This document shows, in pieces, positions 34,301-41,953 of a stretch of DNA of 64,000 nt; the first letter of the stretch is position 1; every line of letters starts with the position of its first letter. The DNA is taken from positions 124,001 through 188,000 of the forward strand of contig NZ_JBHSMG010000001.1 in assembly GCF_042655435.1 (NCBI RefSeq). Reading direction: 5' to 3'. Under the pieces are notes generated by a model. That model was not told where the DNA came from. It saw nothing but the letters and a program-made list of their open reading frames with translations, and did no database searches. This DNA is from Lysinimonas soli (GTDB taxonomy: Bacteria > Actinomycetota > Actinomycetes > Actinomycetales > Microbacteriaceae). The translations under genes and the position numbers were made by a program.

Positions 34301-35463
34301 CGGGCGGAACGTCCTTCCCGAGTGGGTCGGCGCCGACTATCTCGGCCGTCACGCGGACGGATGACGGCTTCGTCTTCACGATCGGCCTGCTGCCGTCGAC
34401 CACCTACCGTGTGAGCTCGGACGCCGGAACGGTGACGCTCGTCGGTTCCACGGTGACCGTGACCGGGCTCGGCGCGGGAGCATCGACGACGGTGCACATC
34501 ACCGCCTCCGTTCCGGGAGTGCTCGACGAGACGACGGATGTCGCGGGAACCGCCATTGCGAACGGTGTCGCGCCCGTGCTGTCGTCGCCGACGGCGGCAC
34601 GCGGCGGGTTCGTCACGACGATCGCCAACTACTCCGCCGCGGTGAGCTACCGCCTTGCGAGCTCGGCGGGAACGGTCACGCGCAGCGGCGCCCGGATCAC
34701 CGTCACGGGACTCGCTGCCGGGGCCTCCGCAACCGTCACCATCACGGCGGGGCGCGGGGGATACCACGACGCCGCGGCGTCCGTGACCGGTCGGGCCTCG
34801 AGCCCGGAGCCCGCGGCACCGCCCGCGTCCCCCTCCGCCCCGATCCCCGATGCTCCCAGCGTGACCACGACGCCCATCGCCGGCGGGACCTCGGCGGTAC
34901 CGCAGGGCCTGACGGACTCGGCACCCGGGTCCGGCTCGGCGACAGCCGGCGGGTCGTCGGTGGCCTCGCACCTGCATGGGGCCGGCAGCACCGTCACGCT
35001 CAGCACGGACAGCGGCCAGGCCTTCACGGTCGCGGCGCGTCGCGGCGTCCAGAACCTCCCGATCGGCGCGGACGGGGTCGTCGAGGTGGTTCGCGGCGGC
35101 CAGGTGTGGATCACGGTCTCCGGCCTCGCGCCGGGCTCGGGGATCACCCTGTGGAGTCGCTCGGAATCGGCTCGGCTGGCGTCCGGTACGACGGATGTCG
35201 CGGGTCACACCGCTCAGCTCGTTCTGCTGCCGGCGTCGCTGAAGCCGGGAGCGCACACGCTGATCGTCACGGGTGTCGATGCCGCCGGCAAGCCGGTGAC
35301 GCTCCAGATGGGGATCCGCGTACTCGACGCCCGCACGGTGTCGGCGGTCACGCCCGACGACTCCTGGTGGTGGCTGCTGATCGTGCTGGCGATCCTGCTC
35401 CTGCTTGCCGGATGGTTCCTGGTGGCGCGTCGGCGTCGCCGTCGCGACGACCGGACGGCCTGA
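28342..35463 (+). CDS. Giant multi-domain surface protein: Gly-rich head, 12 FN3 domains, nine 81-residue repeats, membrane anchor
   Basis: A protein of 2373 residues. A signal peptide covers about 1-36. A Gly-rich N-terminal domain (about 37-295) starts with SYTGSTSTFTVPSGISALTL and contains Gly clusters and one Cys pair. Then come 12 FN3 domains (296-1423), nine repeats of exactly 81 residues on average (1424-2152) with the theme ITNYDA near their start and TVTVTGL in the middle, a Pro/Ser linker (about 2153-2200), a C-terminal beta domain (about 2205-2335) and a transmembrane helix (DDSWWWLLIVLAILLLLAGW) followed by RRRRRR. It is anchored in the membrane and crosses the wall. Adhesion or polysaccharide binding is likely for this architecture but is not shown. 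The ATG at 28342 fits the signal peptide and a GGGGG ribosome-binding site. Confidence 0.85.
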   Translation: MNSTTAARRRGVIAVVATLSAIGALLVALPQAAAAGPTTVTQTFSYTGSTSTFTVPSGISALTLTIVGAEGGNGGADATPAPPPGGYRGVVTGTIAVTPGQQLTVAVGSHGATGPSQRNSGNASRPVGGSNPLSAYQGGLGGAAGANGSSGFGGAGGAASVVRVSGSDVVAAGGGGNGGSGQYASTQGHDATSTYTGRTDVTTTKGQDGINANDICSATSCSNNDGGGSGGGGGGAQGGAQGDIQFGAGTSNEWYGFGGSVGQNSTAALPGLSTSYQYYSDNVTDGSVVISYTTGSPAAPTALSGTAGNGSVNLIWTAPTDPGQSAISDYLVQYSSNGGSSWSVPVDLGSTDTAGTVTGLSNGTAYIFQVAAVNSVGTGVYSSSSPSVTPVGPPSAPTIGLVAAQDGALAFTVTAPGSGAAVTGYDYRVDGGPWVTVASPSTSLVIPGLINGTSYSIEVRAESTVGPGAISAPSSGTPQAVPGAPTITALGVGNGSVDVSFTPGFNGGGAVTSYQYRLNGGAWTTASGTSSPITIGGLGSGVSYAIELRAVNSAGPGAASTPANAATPGAPGAPSVSSVTAGDGTATVVFTPGTTGGAPIDSYQYQTTVGGAWSPVAATSSPIVISGLTNGTGYSVSIRAVNAVGTGPASAPVDVTPATIPGAPTIVGDTVAGSNAQLSAAFTAPNSDGGATIAGYQYSTDGGATWRNRADGRGTASPLVITALSSDGATALVNGTTYYVELRAVNAVGAGTASAVAVGIATTTPSAPVITHVSAVPTALAVEFTPAANGGSTITSYEYSLDGGHSWSSTGTLGTSFTITGLINGTGYPVQVRASNSVGDGAASAAVNGTPVDLPGQAVIHSVVRSDRTLTASVVVTDDGGSPITAWQYSTDGGATWATVSGTASPLALTVQSSDGTTRLSNGTGYALAVRAVTAIGTGPASATTTVAPASAPAAPAIALTAGDARVTVAFTLGADGGSPVDRIEYTLDAGSHWIDPGTLSSPFTITGLGNGTGYGVQLRAHNAIGAGAASVTASTTPRTVPGAPAAVSATSNSASADVAWSAPSSTGGAAISGYTATAYASGTATTAISSCTTSGALLCTIPGLSNNTAYYVAVSAGNVAGTGAESAPRVLVTPLARPAAPTLTGLTMGDGSIGVAFTAGSSGDRAISSYQYSVDGGSTWAAASGTSSPILITGLTDGTRYTVALRAVSAAGTGVASNTLNGTPYTYPSAPDVSTIVANGGNGQITVSWAAANLNGGTLQNYTATAFTGLTSGSTAATCTTTGLSCVITGLSNGTTYYVSLQTQNTAAMYSVRSAPRVPATPSLQPGAPTAVTAVAGDAQATVSWTAPTSTGASAITGYTVWYSVGGGSYSQVASVTSTSTVLTGLTNGSAYTFEVFAINGNGTGPASSPSSSVTPLAPGTVPTLSSASSTASGFTSSITNFAAGTSYSATANNGATVTLSGATITVTGLSNGAASHVTVTATKAGQTTTSAALDGTALLAGIAPTFSGNVATSTGFVFTITNYDAAATYALSASGGASATRSGATVTVTGLPLGGSSSVTVVASKAGSTTVSAIDAGAAMVSGTAPTFTGLVSTGSGFQFRIANYDAGLSYELGATGGAVVGRSGDTVTVTGLIDGASSDVTVTATDPGVSTAVAVETGAALFRGTAATVSAVTATVDGFAFDITNPDAGADYSVVASAGTVTLSGTTITVSGLTPGEASVVTVTVAKTGHVSMATAVTASALQTGITPVFGAATRTIDGYDFAITNFDALAGYGFVVPGGTASLSGDVVTVTGLAPSATAEVTVTVTRPGFTDAVATQSGSALAAGTAPVFSAVTATADGFTFTISNYDAGLVYSSVLDPASGVVVIATDGTGVVSGEAPGVAVTLAVTATDPGVSAAVASTGATVLLPGAAPILSASTPLAGGYRFTISNYDAGVNYSFAQSVGGTVLRSGDTVTVSGVGAGLFSETVVTASSAGRTSESATAGGTSFPSGSAPTISAVTRTDDGFVFTIGLLPSTTYRVSSDAGTVTLVGSTVTVTGLGAGASTTVHITASVPGVLDETTDVAGTAIANGVAPVLSSPTAARGGFVTTIANYSAAVSYRLASSAGTVTRSGARITVTGLAAGASATVTITAGRGGYHDAAASVTGRASSPEPAAPPASPSAPIPDAPSVTTTPIAGGTSAVPQGLTDSAPGSGSATAGGSSVASHLHGAGSTVTLSTDSGQAFTVAARRGVQNLPIGADGVVEVVRGGQVWITVSGLAPGSGITLWSRSESARLASGTTDVAGHTAQLVLLPASLKPGAHTLIVTGVDAAGKPVTLQMGIRVLDARTVSAVTPDDSWWWLLIVLAILLLLAGWFLVARRRRRRDDRTA
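29227..32610 (+). repeat. Coding repeat block: 12 fibronectin type III domains
   Basis: Twelve consecutive domains of about 85-105 residues, each starting with a P(G/S/A)AP motif and ending with a Y-x-(V/I)-x-(V/L)-R-A-(V)-N/S strand followed by a G-x-G-x-A-S turn. The protein copies are diverged, so the DNA is not a simple tandem repeat. Confidence 0.85.
32611..34797 (+). repeat. Coding repeat block: nine 81-residue Ig-like repeats
   Basis: The span is 729 codons, exactly nine times 81. Each copy carries the pattern (G)F/Y-x-F-x-I-(T/S/A)-N-Y-D-A near residue 12-20, a SGxTVTVTGL strand in the middle and ends G-(T/I/S)-A-P before the next. It is distinct from the FN3 block and looks like a bacterial Ig-like or related fold. 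Confidence 0.8.
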
Positions 35464-35654
35464 GCCGCACGCCCGCGGGCGCGGGTCGGGTTTCCCGGGA
35501 TTCCGGCCATGTGACCGTTTCACATCTTTATCGAACTGTTACCGGTCTGGGTGTTCTCGAGGGCGTGCACACGGCAAACTCTGTACGCCACCACTCATAG
35601 CCGAGTGTGGACACCGAGGAGTGTTCTCCTTCACCACCACAGAAAGGGAGTGAC

Positions 35655-36728
35655 GTGAAGACTTCTTCATCGATCTCGATCGCCGTCGCTGTGGCCGCGT
35701 CAGCATTGCTGCTGGCAGGCTGTTCATCAGGCGGAGGCGGAGGTTCCACCGCTTCGACCCGCGCATGCGTCATCCTTCCCGACTCGGCGTCATCGCCGCG
35801 CTGGGAGAGCCTCGACCGTCCGGCTCTCGACAAGGCGTTCACCGACGCGGGCTTCACGGCCGACATCCAGAACGCGCAGGGCGACACCAACAAGTACTCC
35901 ACGATCGCCGACCAGGAGCTCACCAAGGGCTGCGGCGTCATGGTGCTGACCGACCTCAACGGCGCGGCCCTCGCCGTGACCCAGAAGGCCCAGAAGCAGG
36001 GCATCCCGGTCATCGCCTACGACCGCCCGATCACCACCGGTTCGGCCGACTCGCCGAAGATGGTCGCCGACTACTACGTCTCGTTCGACAACGAGAAGGT
36101 CGGGGCGCTCGAGGGTCAGATGATCGTCGACGGCCTCAAGAAGGCGGGCAAGGACCCGGCCAAGGCGATCGTCGTCTACATGGGCGGCGACCCGACCGAC
36201 GGCAACGCCAAGCTGTTCCACGACGGCGCCGTCAAGGTCATGAGCGCGGCGGGCATCAAGCCGGCCGCCGAGCCGACCGGTGTCTGGGACGGCGAGAAGT
36301 CCGCGACCAACTTCGAGCAGGCGCTGACCTCGCTCGGTGGCAAGGTCGACGCGGTCTGGGTCGCCAACGACACCAACGCGGCGGGCGTCATCACGGTTCT
36401 GGACAAGAACGGCCTGAAGGTCCCCGTCTCCGGACAGGACGCCTCGGTCGCCGGTCTGCAGAACGTGCTGCTCGGCAAGCAGACCGGCACGGTCTACAAG
36501 CAGGTCAGCCTCGAGGCCAAGGCCGCGTCGGATCTCGCGATCCAGCTGCTCAAGGGCCAGAAGCCGACCGCGAACAGCTCGCTCTACGGCAAGCCTTTCA
36601 TCGCGGTGACCCCGGTCTCGGTCGGACCGGAGCAGGTCGAGACGGTCGTCACGAACGGTGACGCGAAGGCGTCGGACATCTGCACCACGGATGTCGCTGC
36701 CGCCTGCACGCAGTACGGCGTCAAGTAA
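35655..36728 (+). CDS. Sugar ABC transporter solute-binding lipoprotein (xylose/ribose type)
   Basis: A lipoprotein of 357 residues with the lipobox LLAGC (Cys at about 24) and a Gly/Ser linker. The type-I periplasmic binding fold (LacI-like, CUT2 class) shows ACVILPDSASSPRWESLD at its start and ANDTNAAGVITVLDKNGLK in the second lobe, as in XylF. The GTG at 35655 follows AAAGGGAG; the in-frame upstream codons have no ribosome-binding site. It feeds the ATPase and permease encoded downstream. Xylose is the best guess because the nearest relatives by motif are XylF, and because an alpha-xylosidase operon is in the same window; ribose or another pentose is possible. Confidence 0.88.
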   Translation: MKTSSSISIAVAVAASALLLAGCSSGGGGGSTASTRACVILPDSASSPRWESLDRPALDKAFTDAGFTADIQNAQGDTNKYSTIADQELTKGCGVMVLTDLNGAALAVTQKAQKQGIPVIAYDRPITTGSADSPKMVADYYVSFDNEKVGALEGQMIVDGLKKAGKDPAKAIVVYMGGDPTDGNAKLFHDGAVKVMSAAGIKPAAEPTGVWDGEKSATNFEQALTSLGGKVDAVWVANDTNAAGVITVLDKNGLKVPVSGQDASVAGLQNVLLGKQTGTVYKQVSLEAKAASDLAIQLLKGQKPTANSSLYGKPFIAVTPVSVGPEQVETVVTNGDAKASDICTTDVAAACTQYGVK

Positions 36729-36746
36729 CCCGATCACCACTGAAGG

Positions 36747-36780
36747 GGCTCCGCGTTCGGTCCACGACCGACGCGGAGCC
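36747..36780 (+). terminator. Intercistronic hairpin after the binding-protein gene
   Basis: Ten-base arms (36747-36756 and 36771-36780) are perfectly complementary, and an inner CGGT/ACCG pair extends the stem past a one-base bulge. TCTTCGTC follows. It lies between the binding-protein and ATPase genes, as in the other sugar operon in this window, and probably attenuates the downstream genes or protects the upstream mRNA. Confidence 0.65.
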
Positions 36781-36880
36781 TCTTCGTCGCCCGCGAGACC
36801 ACGCGCGCGTAGTCTGAGGCCACGTGCCGCAACGACGAGGCATCCGGGACCAAGCCGTCCCGGAAGGAAAGGAACCTGGC

Positions 36881-37633
36881 ATGGACATGCCGATCATCGA
36901 ACTGAATGACGTCAAGAAGAGTTTCGGGCCGGTGAGCGTCCTGAAGGGCGTCGGCCTGAAGGTCTATCCGGGCAAGATCACCGCTCTCGTCGGTGACAAC
37001 GGAGCCGGCAAGTCGACCCTCATCAAGGGACTCGCCGGAGTTCAGCCCTACGACGAGGGCGAGGTGCGCTTCAACGGCGAACTCGTCAATCTGCACAACC
37101 CGCGCGAGGCCTCGCGGCTCGGCATCGAGGTGGTCTACCAGGACCTCGCGCTGTGCGACAACCTCGACATCGTGCAGAACATGTTCCTCGGTCGCGAAGA
37201 GACCAAGTGGGGAACGTTCGACGAGGGCGAGATGGAACGTCAGGCATCCGACACGTTGCAGTCGCTCTCCGTGCGCACCGTCAAGTCGGTGCGTCAGAAG
37301 GTCTCGTCCCTCTCCGGAGGACAGCGTCAGACGGTCGCGATCGCGCGTTCGGTGCTCAAGTCGGCCAAGGTCGTCATCCTCGACGAGCCGACCGCCGCGC
37401 TCGGCGTCGCCCAGACCGAGCAGGTGCTGAATCTCGTCAAGCGCCTCGCCGACCAGGGCGTCGGGGTCATCATGATCAGTCACAACCTGGTCGACGTCTT
37501 CCAGGTCGCCGACTACATCAGCGTGCTCTACCTCGGCCAGATGGTCGCCTCGATCGAGACGAAGAACACGAACAGCGACGACGTCGTCGGCTACATCACC
37601 GGCAGCAAGACCTACACAGGAGAGGCCGCATGA
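36881..37633 (+). CDS. Sugar ABC transporter ATP-binding protein, single ABC domain
   Basis: A protein of 250 residues with one ABC domain: Walker A GDNGAGKST, signature LSGGQRQTVAIARSVL, Walker B VVILDEPTAAL. CUT2 importers usually have a fused double ABC protein of about 500 residues (XylG/RbsA); here there is only one, so it must act as a homodimer, as in the FrcA type. The ATG at 36881 is behind AAGGAAAGGA; ATG at 36887 is possible. The stop overlaps the permease start (ATGA). Confidence 0.9.
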   Translation: MDMPIIELNDVKKSFGPVSVLKGVGLKVYPGKITALVGDNGAGKSTLIKGLAGVQPYDEGEVRFNGELVNLHNPREASRLGIEVVYQDLALCDNLDIVQNMFLGREETKWGTFDEGEMERQASDTLQSLSVRTVKSVRQKVSSLSGGQRQTVAIARSVLKSAKVVILDEPTAALGVAQTEQVLNLVKRLADQGVGVIMISHNLVDVFQVADYISVLYLGQMVASIETKNTNSDDVVGYITGSKTYTGEAA

Positions 37634-38937
37634 GTTCCCCCAGAGTCCCCGAGGCGCCCGTGCCCGCTCCCACCGTCGACACCTCGCACCTGCCCGCCCA
37701 GGGCGGCGCGATCGGCTCCGGCATGGAGGGCGGCGTCGTCGACCAGACGAAGGCCTACCTGCTCCGCGTGCGCAGCGGCGAGATGGGCGCACTGCCCGCC
37801 GTCGCCGGCTTCATCGTCTTGAGCATCCTGTTCACCGCCCTCAGCCAGTACTTCCTCACCGAGCGCAATTTCGCGAACCTGCTGACCCAGGCCGCCCCTC
37901 AGGTGATGCTGGCCATGGCGCTGGTGTTCGTCATCCTGCTCGGCGAGATCGACCTCTCGGCCGGTACGACCTCGGGTGTCGCCATGGGCCTGTTCGTCGT
38001 GCTGTCCGATCCGGGCGGCATCAACATGAACTGGATCCTCGCACTGCTGATCGCGGTCGTCGCGGGGGTCGCGATCGGCATGTTCATCGGATTCTTCGTC
38101 GCGAGGGTCGGCATTCCGTCGTTCGTCGTGACGCTGGGTCTGTTCCTCGGATTCCAGGGCCTCGAGCTGCTCATCATCGGCACCGGCGGACTGTATCGCG
38201 TCACCCAGCCGGAGGTTCTGGCGATCCAGAACAACAACCTCCCCACCTGGGGCGGCTGGGTCATGCTCGCCGTCATGCTGCTGATCTCGTTCGGCACCGC
38301 GATGCTCGACCGTCGTCGTCGCGCCCGCGCCGGGGTGCCGAATCGCACGATCGTGCTGGTCTGGGCCAAGCTCGCCGTGATCCTCATCATCGGCGGAGTC
38401 GTCGTCTACCTGCTCAACCAGAACCGGGGGACCGGCTTCCTGGCGGTCGCCGGGGTCCCCATCGTGGTGCCGATCACGCTGGTGATCCTGTGGGCGGGCA
38501 CCTTCCTGCTCGACCGCACTCGCTACGGCCGCTACCTCTATGCGATCGGCGGCAACGCCGAGGCCGCTCGTCGCGCGGGCATCAAGGTCATCGGGATCAA
38601 GTGGGCGGCGTTCGCGATCTGCTCCACCCTCGCGGTGCTCTCGGGCCTGTTCAGCGCGTCCAAGGTCGGTTCGGTGGATGCCTCGTTCGGCCATGACACC
38701 GTGCTGAGCGGTGTCGCGGCGGCGGTCGTCGGCGGCGTGAGCCTCTTCGGTGGACGCGGGCGTCTCATCCACGCCGCCATCGGCGCGCTGGTGATCGCGG
38801 TCATCACGAACGGACTCGGACTGCTCAACCTCGGCGGAGGCATCAACCTCCTGGTCACCGGCGGCGTGCTGATCCTCGCGGCCACCGTCGACGCGGTCTC
38901 CCGCGTCCGCGGGGGCGGGTCGCTGATCCGAAGGTAG
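37630..38937 (+). CDS. Sugar ABC transporter permease (XylH/RbsC type)
   Basis: A membrane protein of 435 residues, longer than most RbsC proteins and close to XylH in size. A cytoplasmic N-terminus of about 55 residues precedes about ten helices. The motifs LGEIDLSAGTTSGVAMG and YAIGGNAEAARRAGIKV mark the CUT2 family; the second is the ATPase contact loop. It forms the channel of the importer with the two upstream genes. A strong terminator follows 21 bases downstream. Confidence 0.9.
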   Translation: MSSPRVPEAPVPAPTVDTSHLPAQGGAIGSGMEGGVVDQTKAYLLRVRSGEMGALPAVAGFIVLSILFTALSQYFLTERNFANLLTQAAPQVMLAMALVFVILLGEIDLSAGTTSGVAMGLFVVLSDPGGINMNWILALLIAVVAGVAIGMFIGFFVARVGIPSFVVTLGLFLGFQGLELLIIGTGGLYRVTQPEVLAIQNNNLPTWGGWVMLAVMLLISFGTAMLDRRRRARAGVPNRTIVLVWAKLAVILIIGGVVVYLLNQNRGTGFLAVAGVPIVVPITLVILWAGTFLLDRTRYGRYLYAIGGNAEAARRAGIKVIGIKWAAFAICSTLAVLSGLFSASKVGSVDASFGHDTVLSGVAAAVVGGVSLFGGRGRLIHAAIGALVIAVITNGLGLLNLGGGINLLVTGGVLILAATVDAVSRVRGGGSLIRR

Positions 38938-38957
38938 GGCTCTCCACGTGCCCACGA

Positions 38958-38998
38958 CGCGCCCCGCGATGCCCTCGGCTCGCGGGGCGCGTTCTTTC
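38958..38998 (+). terminator. Rho-independent terminator of the xylose/ribose-type operon
   Basis: Perfect 12-base arms (38958-38969 and 38980-38991) with a 10-base loop are followed by TTCTTTC. This is the clearest intrinsic terminator in the window. Confidence 0.85.
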
Positions 38999-39032
38999 GT
39001 CGGTGCTGGGTCGGTGCCGGCGGGGTGTGCGG

Positions 39033-39956
39033 TCAGCGACCGACGCGCCCCCCGAGTCCGGCGAGCTGGGCGAGGATGACCGGCCGGGCGGCGAACCAAC
39101 CGCCCACCATGAGCACGAGGGAGCCCGCGAAGAAGGCGAAGCCGACCCAGTTGACATCGTCGCTGCCGCCGTACATGTGATTGAGGTTGCGCAGGGCGCC
39201 CGTCGCGAGCACGAGAGCGACGTGCACGATGATGAATGCGACGAAGAAGATCATGATCGGGTAGTGCATCGCCCGCGCGGCCTTGAGCGGGTAGAGCTTC
39301 TCGATCGGTCGGAAGCGCGCGGCCAACCCGGGCACCATGCGCAGTCCGGTGAGGATCGCCAGCGGCGCGGCGACGAAGACCACGAGGAAGTAGCTGAGCA
39401 ACTGCAGGGCGTTGTAGTTGGTCCAGCCGTCCTCCGTGGGCCATTCCAGGGAGGCGTACTGCAGGCCGGCCGAGACGGCGTTGGGGAACACGTCCCAGCG
39501 GGTGGGGATGATGCGCACCCACTGTCCGGTGACGAAGATCAGCACGTAGAAGACGATCCCGTTGAGCACCCACAGGCTGTCGACCGTGAGGTGGAACCAG
39601 AGGTGCAGCGGGATCCGCACCGGCTGCCCCTTCGTCTTCAGCAGCCCGGCGTTCTTGCGGGTCCAGTACGCCGCGGCGCGCTGAGTGGTGTGCACCTGCC
39701 AGCCCGTGCGGATGATGAAGAGCATGAAGAACGAGCTGAGGAAGTGCTGCCACTCGAGCCACGCCGGGAACCCGACCGGCGCCCAGGACGGCAGGGCGGA
39801 CTGTCCGGGATAGTCGTGCAGGAACGACTGCACGGCCGGCAGCCCGCGGATCCCCTTGGCCGCGAGCACGATCAGGAACGCCCCGACGACCACGATCGGG
39901 ATGATCCACACCAGCTTGAACCATCTGCTGCGGGTGGGGGTGGTGGTCGCTGCCAT
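39033..39956 (-). CDS. Cytochrome b/b6-domain membrane protein (b-type haem subunit)
   Basis: A protein of 307 residues with five to six helices. His residues suited to bind haem occur in EWQHFLSSFF (about 70), in IPLHLWFHLTVDSLW (about 120-128) and in AMHYPIMIFFVAFIIVHVALV (about 239-257). This is the pattern of formate-dehydrogenase gamma-like or YedZ-like cytochrome b subunits. In other actinobacteria such a gene usually precedes a molybdopterin oxidoreductase; none is adjacent here. It would carry electrons between the quinone pool and an unidentified partner. Confidence 0.75.
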   Translation of the reverse strand: MAATTTPTRSRWFKLVWIIPIVVVGAFLIVLAAKGIRGLPAVQSFLHDYPGQSALPSWAPVGFPAWLEWQHFLSSFFMLFIIRTGWQVHTTQRAAAYWTRKNAGLLKTKGQPVRIPLHLWFHLTVDSLWVLNGIVFYVLIFVTGQWVRIIPTRWDVFPNAVSAGLQYASLEWPTEDGWTNYNALQLLSYFLVVFVAAPLAILTGLRMVPGLAARFRPIEKLYPLKAARAMHYPIMIFFVAFIIVHVALVLATGALRNLNHMYGGSDDVNWVGFAFFAGSLVLMVGGWFAARPVILAQLAGLGGRVGR

Positions 39957-40017
39957 CGGATGCCTCTCGCCGTCGTCGGTGTCGCCTCGATCGAGAGTAC
40001 CGAGTCGAGACGTCGGG

Positions 40018-40953
40018 TCAGTTCAGGTGGGCCGAGACGGCCGCGCCGACCCGATCCAGGTCGTTCAGCCACGGCGCGTGCCCGCCGTGGATCTCGAGCA
40101 GCTCGGCGTGTGGAATCGCCGCGATGTCGGCGTCGGCCCGTTGGGGAACGAGCAGGCTGTCGGCATCGCCCCAGACCAGCAGGGTCGGTGCGCTCAGGGC
40201 GCTGAGTTCTTCGCGGCCGATCGCGACTCCCGCGCGAGCGGCGAGGGGAGTCATCATGGCGCGGAACAGGCTCGCCACGCTCGGCCCGAAGGAGGGGCGC
40301 TGCGAGCACAGATGGGCGATCTCGATGATCTCGGCGGGGTAGCCGTCGAGGGCGCCGGCTCCGAGGGTGCGGGCGAAGCCGCGTCGTGTGGTGTTCTGCG
40401 AGGTCGAGAGCCCGAGCAGGGCGGTGCCCAGTCCCGGAACGGCGACCAGCCGCATCCGGAGGCCGGGTCGGGCCTCCGCGAAGGCGGCGCCCGGCGCCCC
40501 CAACAGCACGAGGCGACGCACCCGCTCGGGATGGGCCAGGGCCTCGTACACTGCGAATTGCCCGCCCAGCGAGTGCCCGACGACATCGACGATCGTCAGA
40601 TCGAGGCCCGCGATGACGGCGTCCAGCACCGCGACGGCGTGGGCGCGCAGATCGCCGCCGCGGGGGAGCACGGCCGCGCCCGACAAGCCGTGACCGGGCC
40701 AGTCCACGGCGAGTACGCGGCGTCCCTCCAGCCGGCCGATCAAGGGCACAGCGAGAGCCGTGACCGAGGCGATGCCGTGCAGCAGCAGGACCGGCGGCCC
40801 CGAGTGAGCTCCCGCGTAGTCCACGACCCGCACGCGCAGCCCGTCAGTCGTGCGTACCTGGTGCTCGGTGATCGTGCGCCCGTACCGTGCGGCGAGAGCG
40901 GCCTCAGCCGATCTGACCCGGGCATCGAGTTCCGCCGGATCGGCGGTCGCCAT
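40018..40953 (-). CDS. Alpha/beta hydrolase
   Basis: A protein of 311 residues with an alpha/beta hydrolase fold: oxyanion HGIAS, nucleophile elbow GHSLGG (Ser at about 127), a late Asp in VWGDADSLLVP and the final His in HGGHAPWLND. There is no signal peptide. Its start overlaps the stop of etfA by one base, so it belongs to the etfBA operon. It could be a thioesterase or esterase acting in acyl-CoA metabolism; that is inference from context. Confidence 0.85.
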   Translation of the reverse strand: MATADPAELDARVRSAEAALAARYGRTITEHQVRTTDGLRVRVVDYAGAHSGPPVLLLHGIASVTALAVPLIGRLEGRRVLAVDWPGHGLSGAAVLPRGGDLRAHAVAVLDAVIAGLDLTIVDVVGHSLGGQFAVYEALAHPERVRRLVLLGAPGAAFAEARPGLRMRLVAVPGLGTALLGLSTSQNTTRRGFARTLGAGALDGYPAEIIEIAHLCSQRPSFGPSVASLFRAMMTPLAARAGVAIGREELSALSAPTLLVWGDADSLLVPQRADADIAAIPHAELLEIHGGHAPWLNDLDRVGAAVSAHLN

Positions 40954-41921
40954 CAGCCCTTCCGCGCTTTCACAGCCTCGATCAGCTGCGGCACGACCGT
41001 GAACAGATCGCCGACGATGCCGAAGTCGGCGACCTCGAAGATGGGCGCGTCGGCGTCCTTGTTGATGGCGACGATCGTCTTGGCGGTCTGCATTCCGGCC
41101 TTGTGCTGGATCGCGCCCGAGATGCCCACCGCGATGTAGAGGTTGGGCGAGACCGTCACGCCGGTCTGCCCGACCTGGTAGCTCTGCGGGACGTATCCGG
41201 CATCCACGGCGGCGCGCGACGCGCCGACCGCGGCGCCGAACGCGTCGGCCAGCTGCTCGACGAGGGCGAACTTCTCCTGCGAGCCCAGCCCGCGACCGCC
41301 GGAGACGACGATCTCGGCGGCTTTGAGGTCGGGGCGGTCGGAGGTGTCGGCCTGCTCGTGGCGTGCCGTGATGGTCGTCGTGGGCGCGGTGTCCCCGCTC
41401 ACGTCGAGGGGGACGAGCGTGCCGGCCGCGGCGGGGGCGGAGCCCTCGACCGAGTGCGGGCGCAACGAGATCACCGGGATGCCGCGTGCCGCTGTCGAGA
41501 CGACGGTGTACGCGCCGCCGAACGCCTGCTGGGTCGCGGTGATGCCGTCAGGGTCCGCGCTCAGTCCGACGGCGTCGCTCAGGTAGGCGCCGCCGATCCG
41601 GATGGCGAGCCGTGCCGCGGCCTCCCGGCTCTCCACTCCGGTGCCCACGAGCACCGCGGCGACATCGCCGGCGGCGGTCACGGCGGCCGCCAGCGCGGCG
41701 ACGCGCGGCGTGACCAGCAGCGAGTCCGCACCGGGGACGGTCGCGGCGTAGACGGTTGCGGCGCCGAGCGCGCCGAGTTCGGCGGCGAGTGCGCCGGCAT
41801 CGGTCTCGCTCACGACCACGGCGGCCGGCTCGCCGAGCACCGCGGCAGCGGTCAGGAGTTCTGCGGTGCTGCTCGCCAGTGCGCCGGCGTTGTGCTCGAC
41901 GAGCACGAGGACCTTCGACAT
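40953..41921 (-). CDS. etfA: Electron transfer flavoprotein alpha subunit
   Basis: A protein of 322 residues. The C-terminal FAD domain carries SGGRGLGSQEKFALVEQLAD, GASRAAVDAGYVPQSYQVGQ and IAVGISGAIQHKAGMQ, the diagnostic EtfA sequence blocks. With EtfB it accepts electrons from acyl-CoA dehydrogenases and passes them to the quinone pool. GAGAGG lies eight to nine bases before the ATG. It is downstream of etfB on the minus strand and faces the acyl-CoA dehydrogenase gene across etfB. Confidence 0.95.
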   Translation of the reverse strand: MSKVLVLVEHNAGALASSTAELLTAAAVLGEPAAVVVSETDAGALAAELGALGAATVYAATVPGADSLLVTPRVAALAAAVTAAGDVAAVLVGTGVESREAAARLAIRIGGAYLSDAVGLSADPDGITATQQAFGGAYTVVSTAARGIPVISLRPHSVEGSAPAAAGTLVPLDVSGDTAPTTTITARHEQADTSDRPDLKAAEIVVSGGRGLGSQEKFALVEQLADAFGAAVGASRAAVDAGYVPQSYQVGQTGVTVSPNLYIAVGISGAIQHKAGMQTAKTIVAINKDADAPIFEVADFGIVGDLFTVVPQLIEAVKARKG

Positions 41922-41953
41922 CGTGTGTTCCCTCTCCAGTTCGCGGTGCCGGC

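Noticed and set aside
29227..34797. Possible CRISPR or satellite array because of periodic sequence
   Set aside because: The periodicity is that of diverged FN3 and Ig-like protein repeats in one open frame; there are no identical short repeats with unique spacers.
29494..35523. Long minus-strand frames opposite the FN3 protein
   Set aside because: They are antisense shadows of a repetitive GC-rich coding region, with Arg/Gly-rich composition and no signal peptide or domain.
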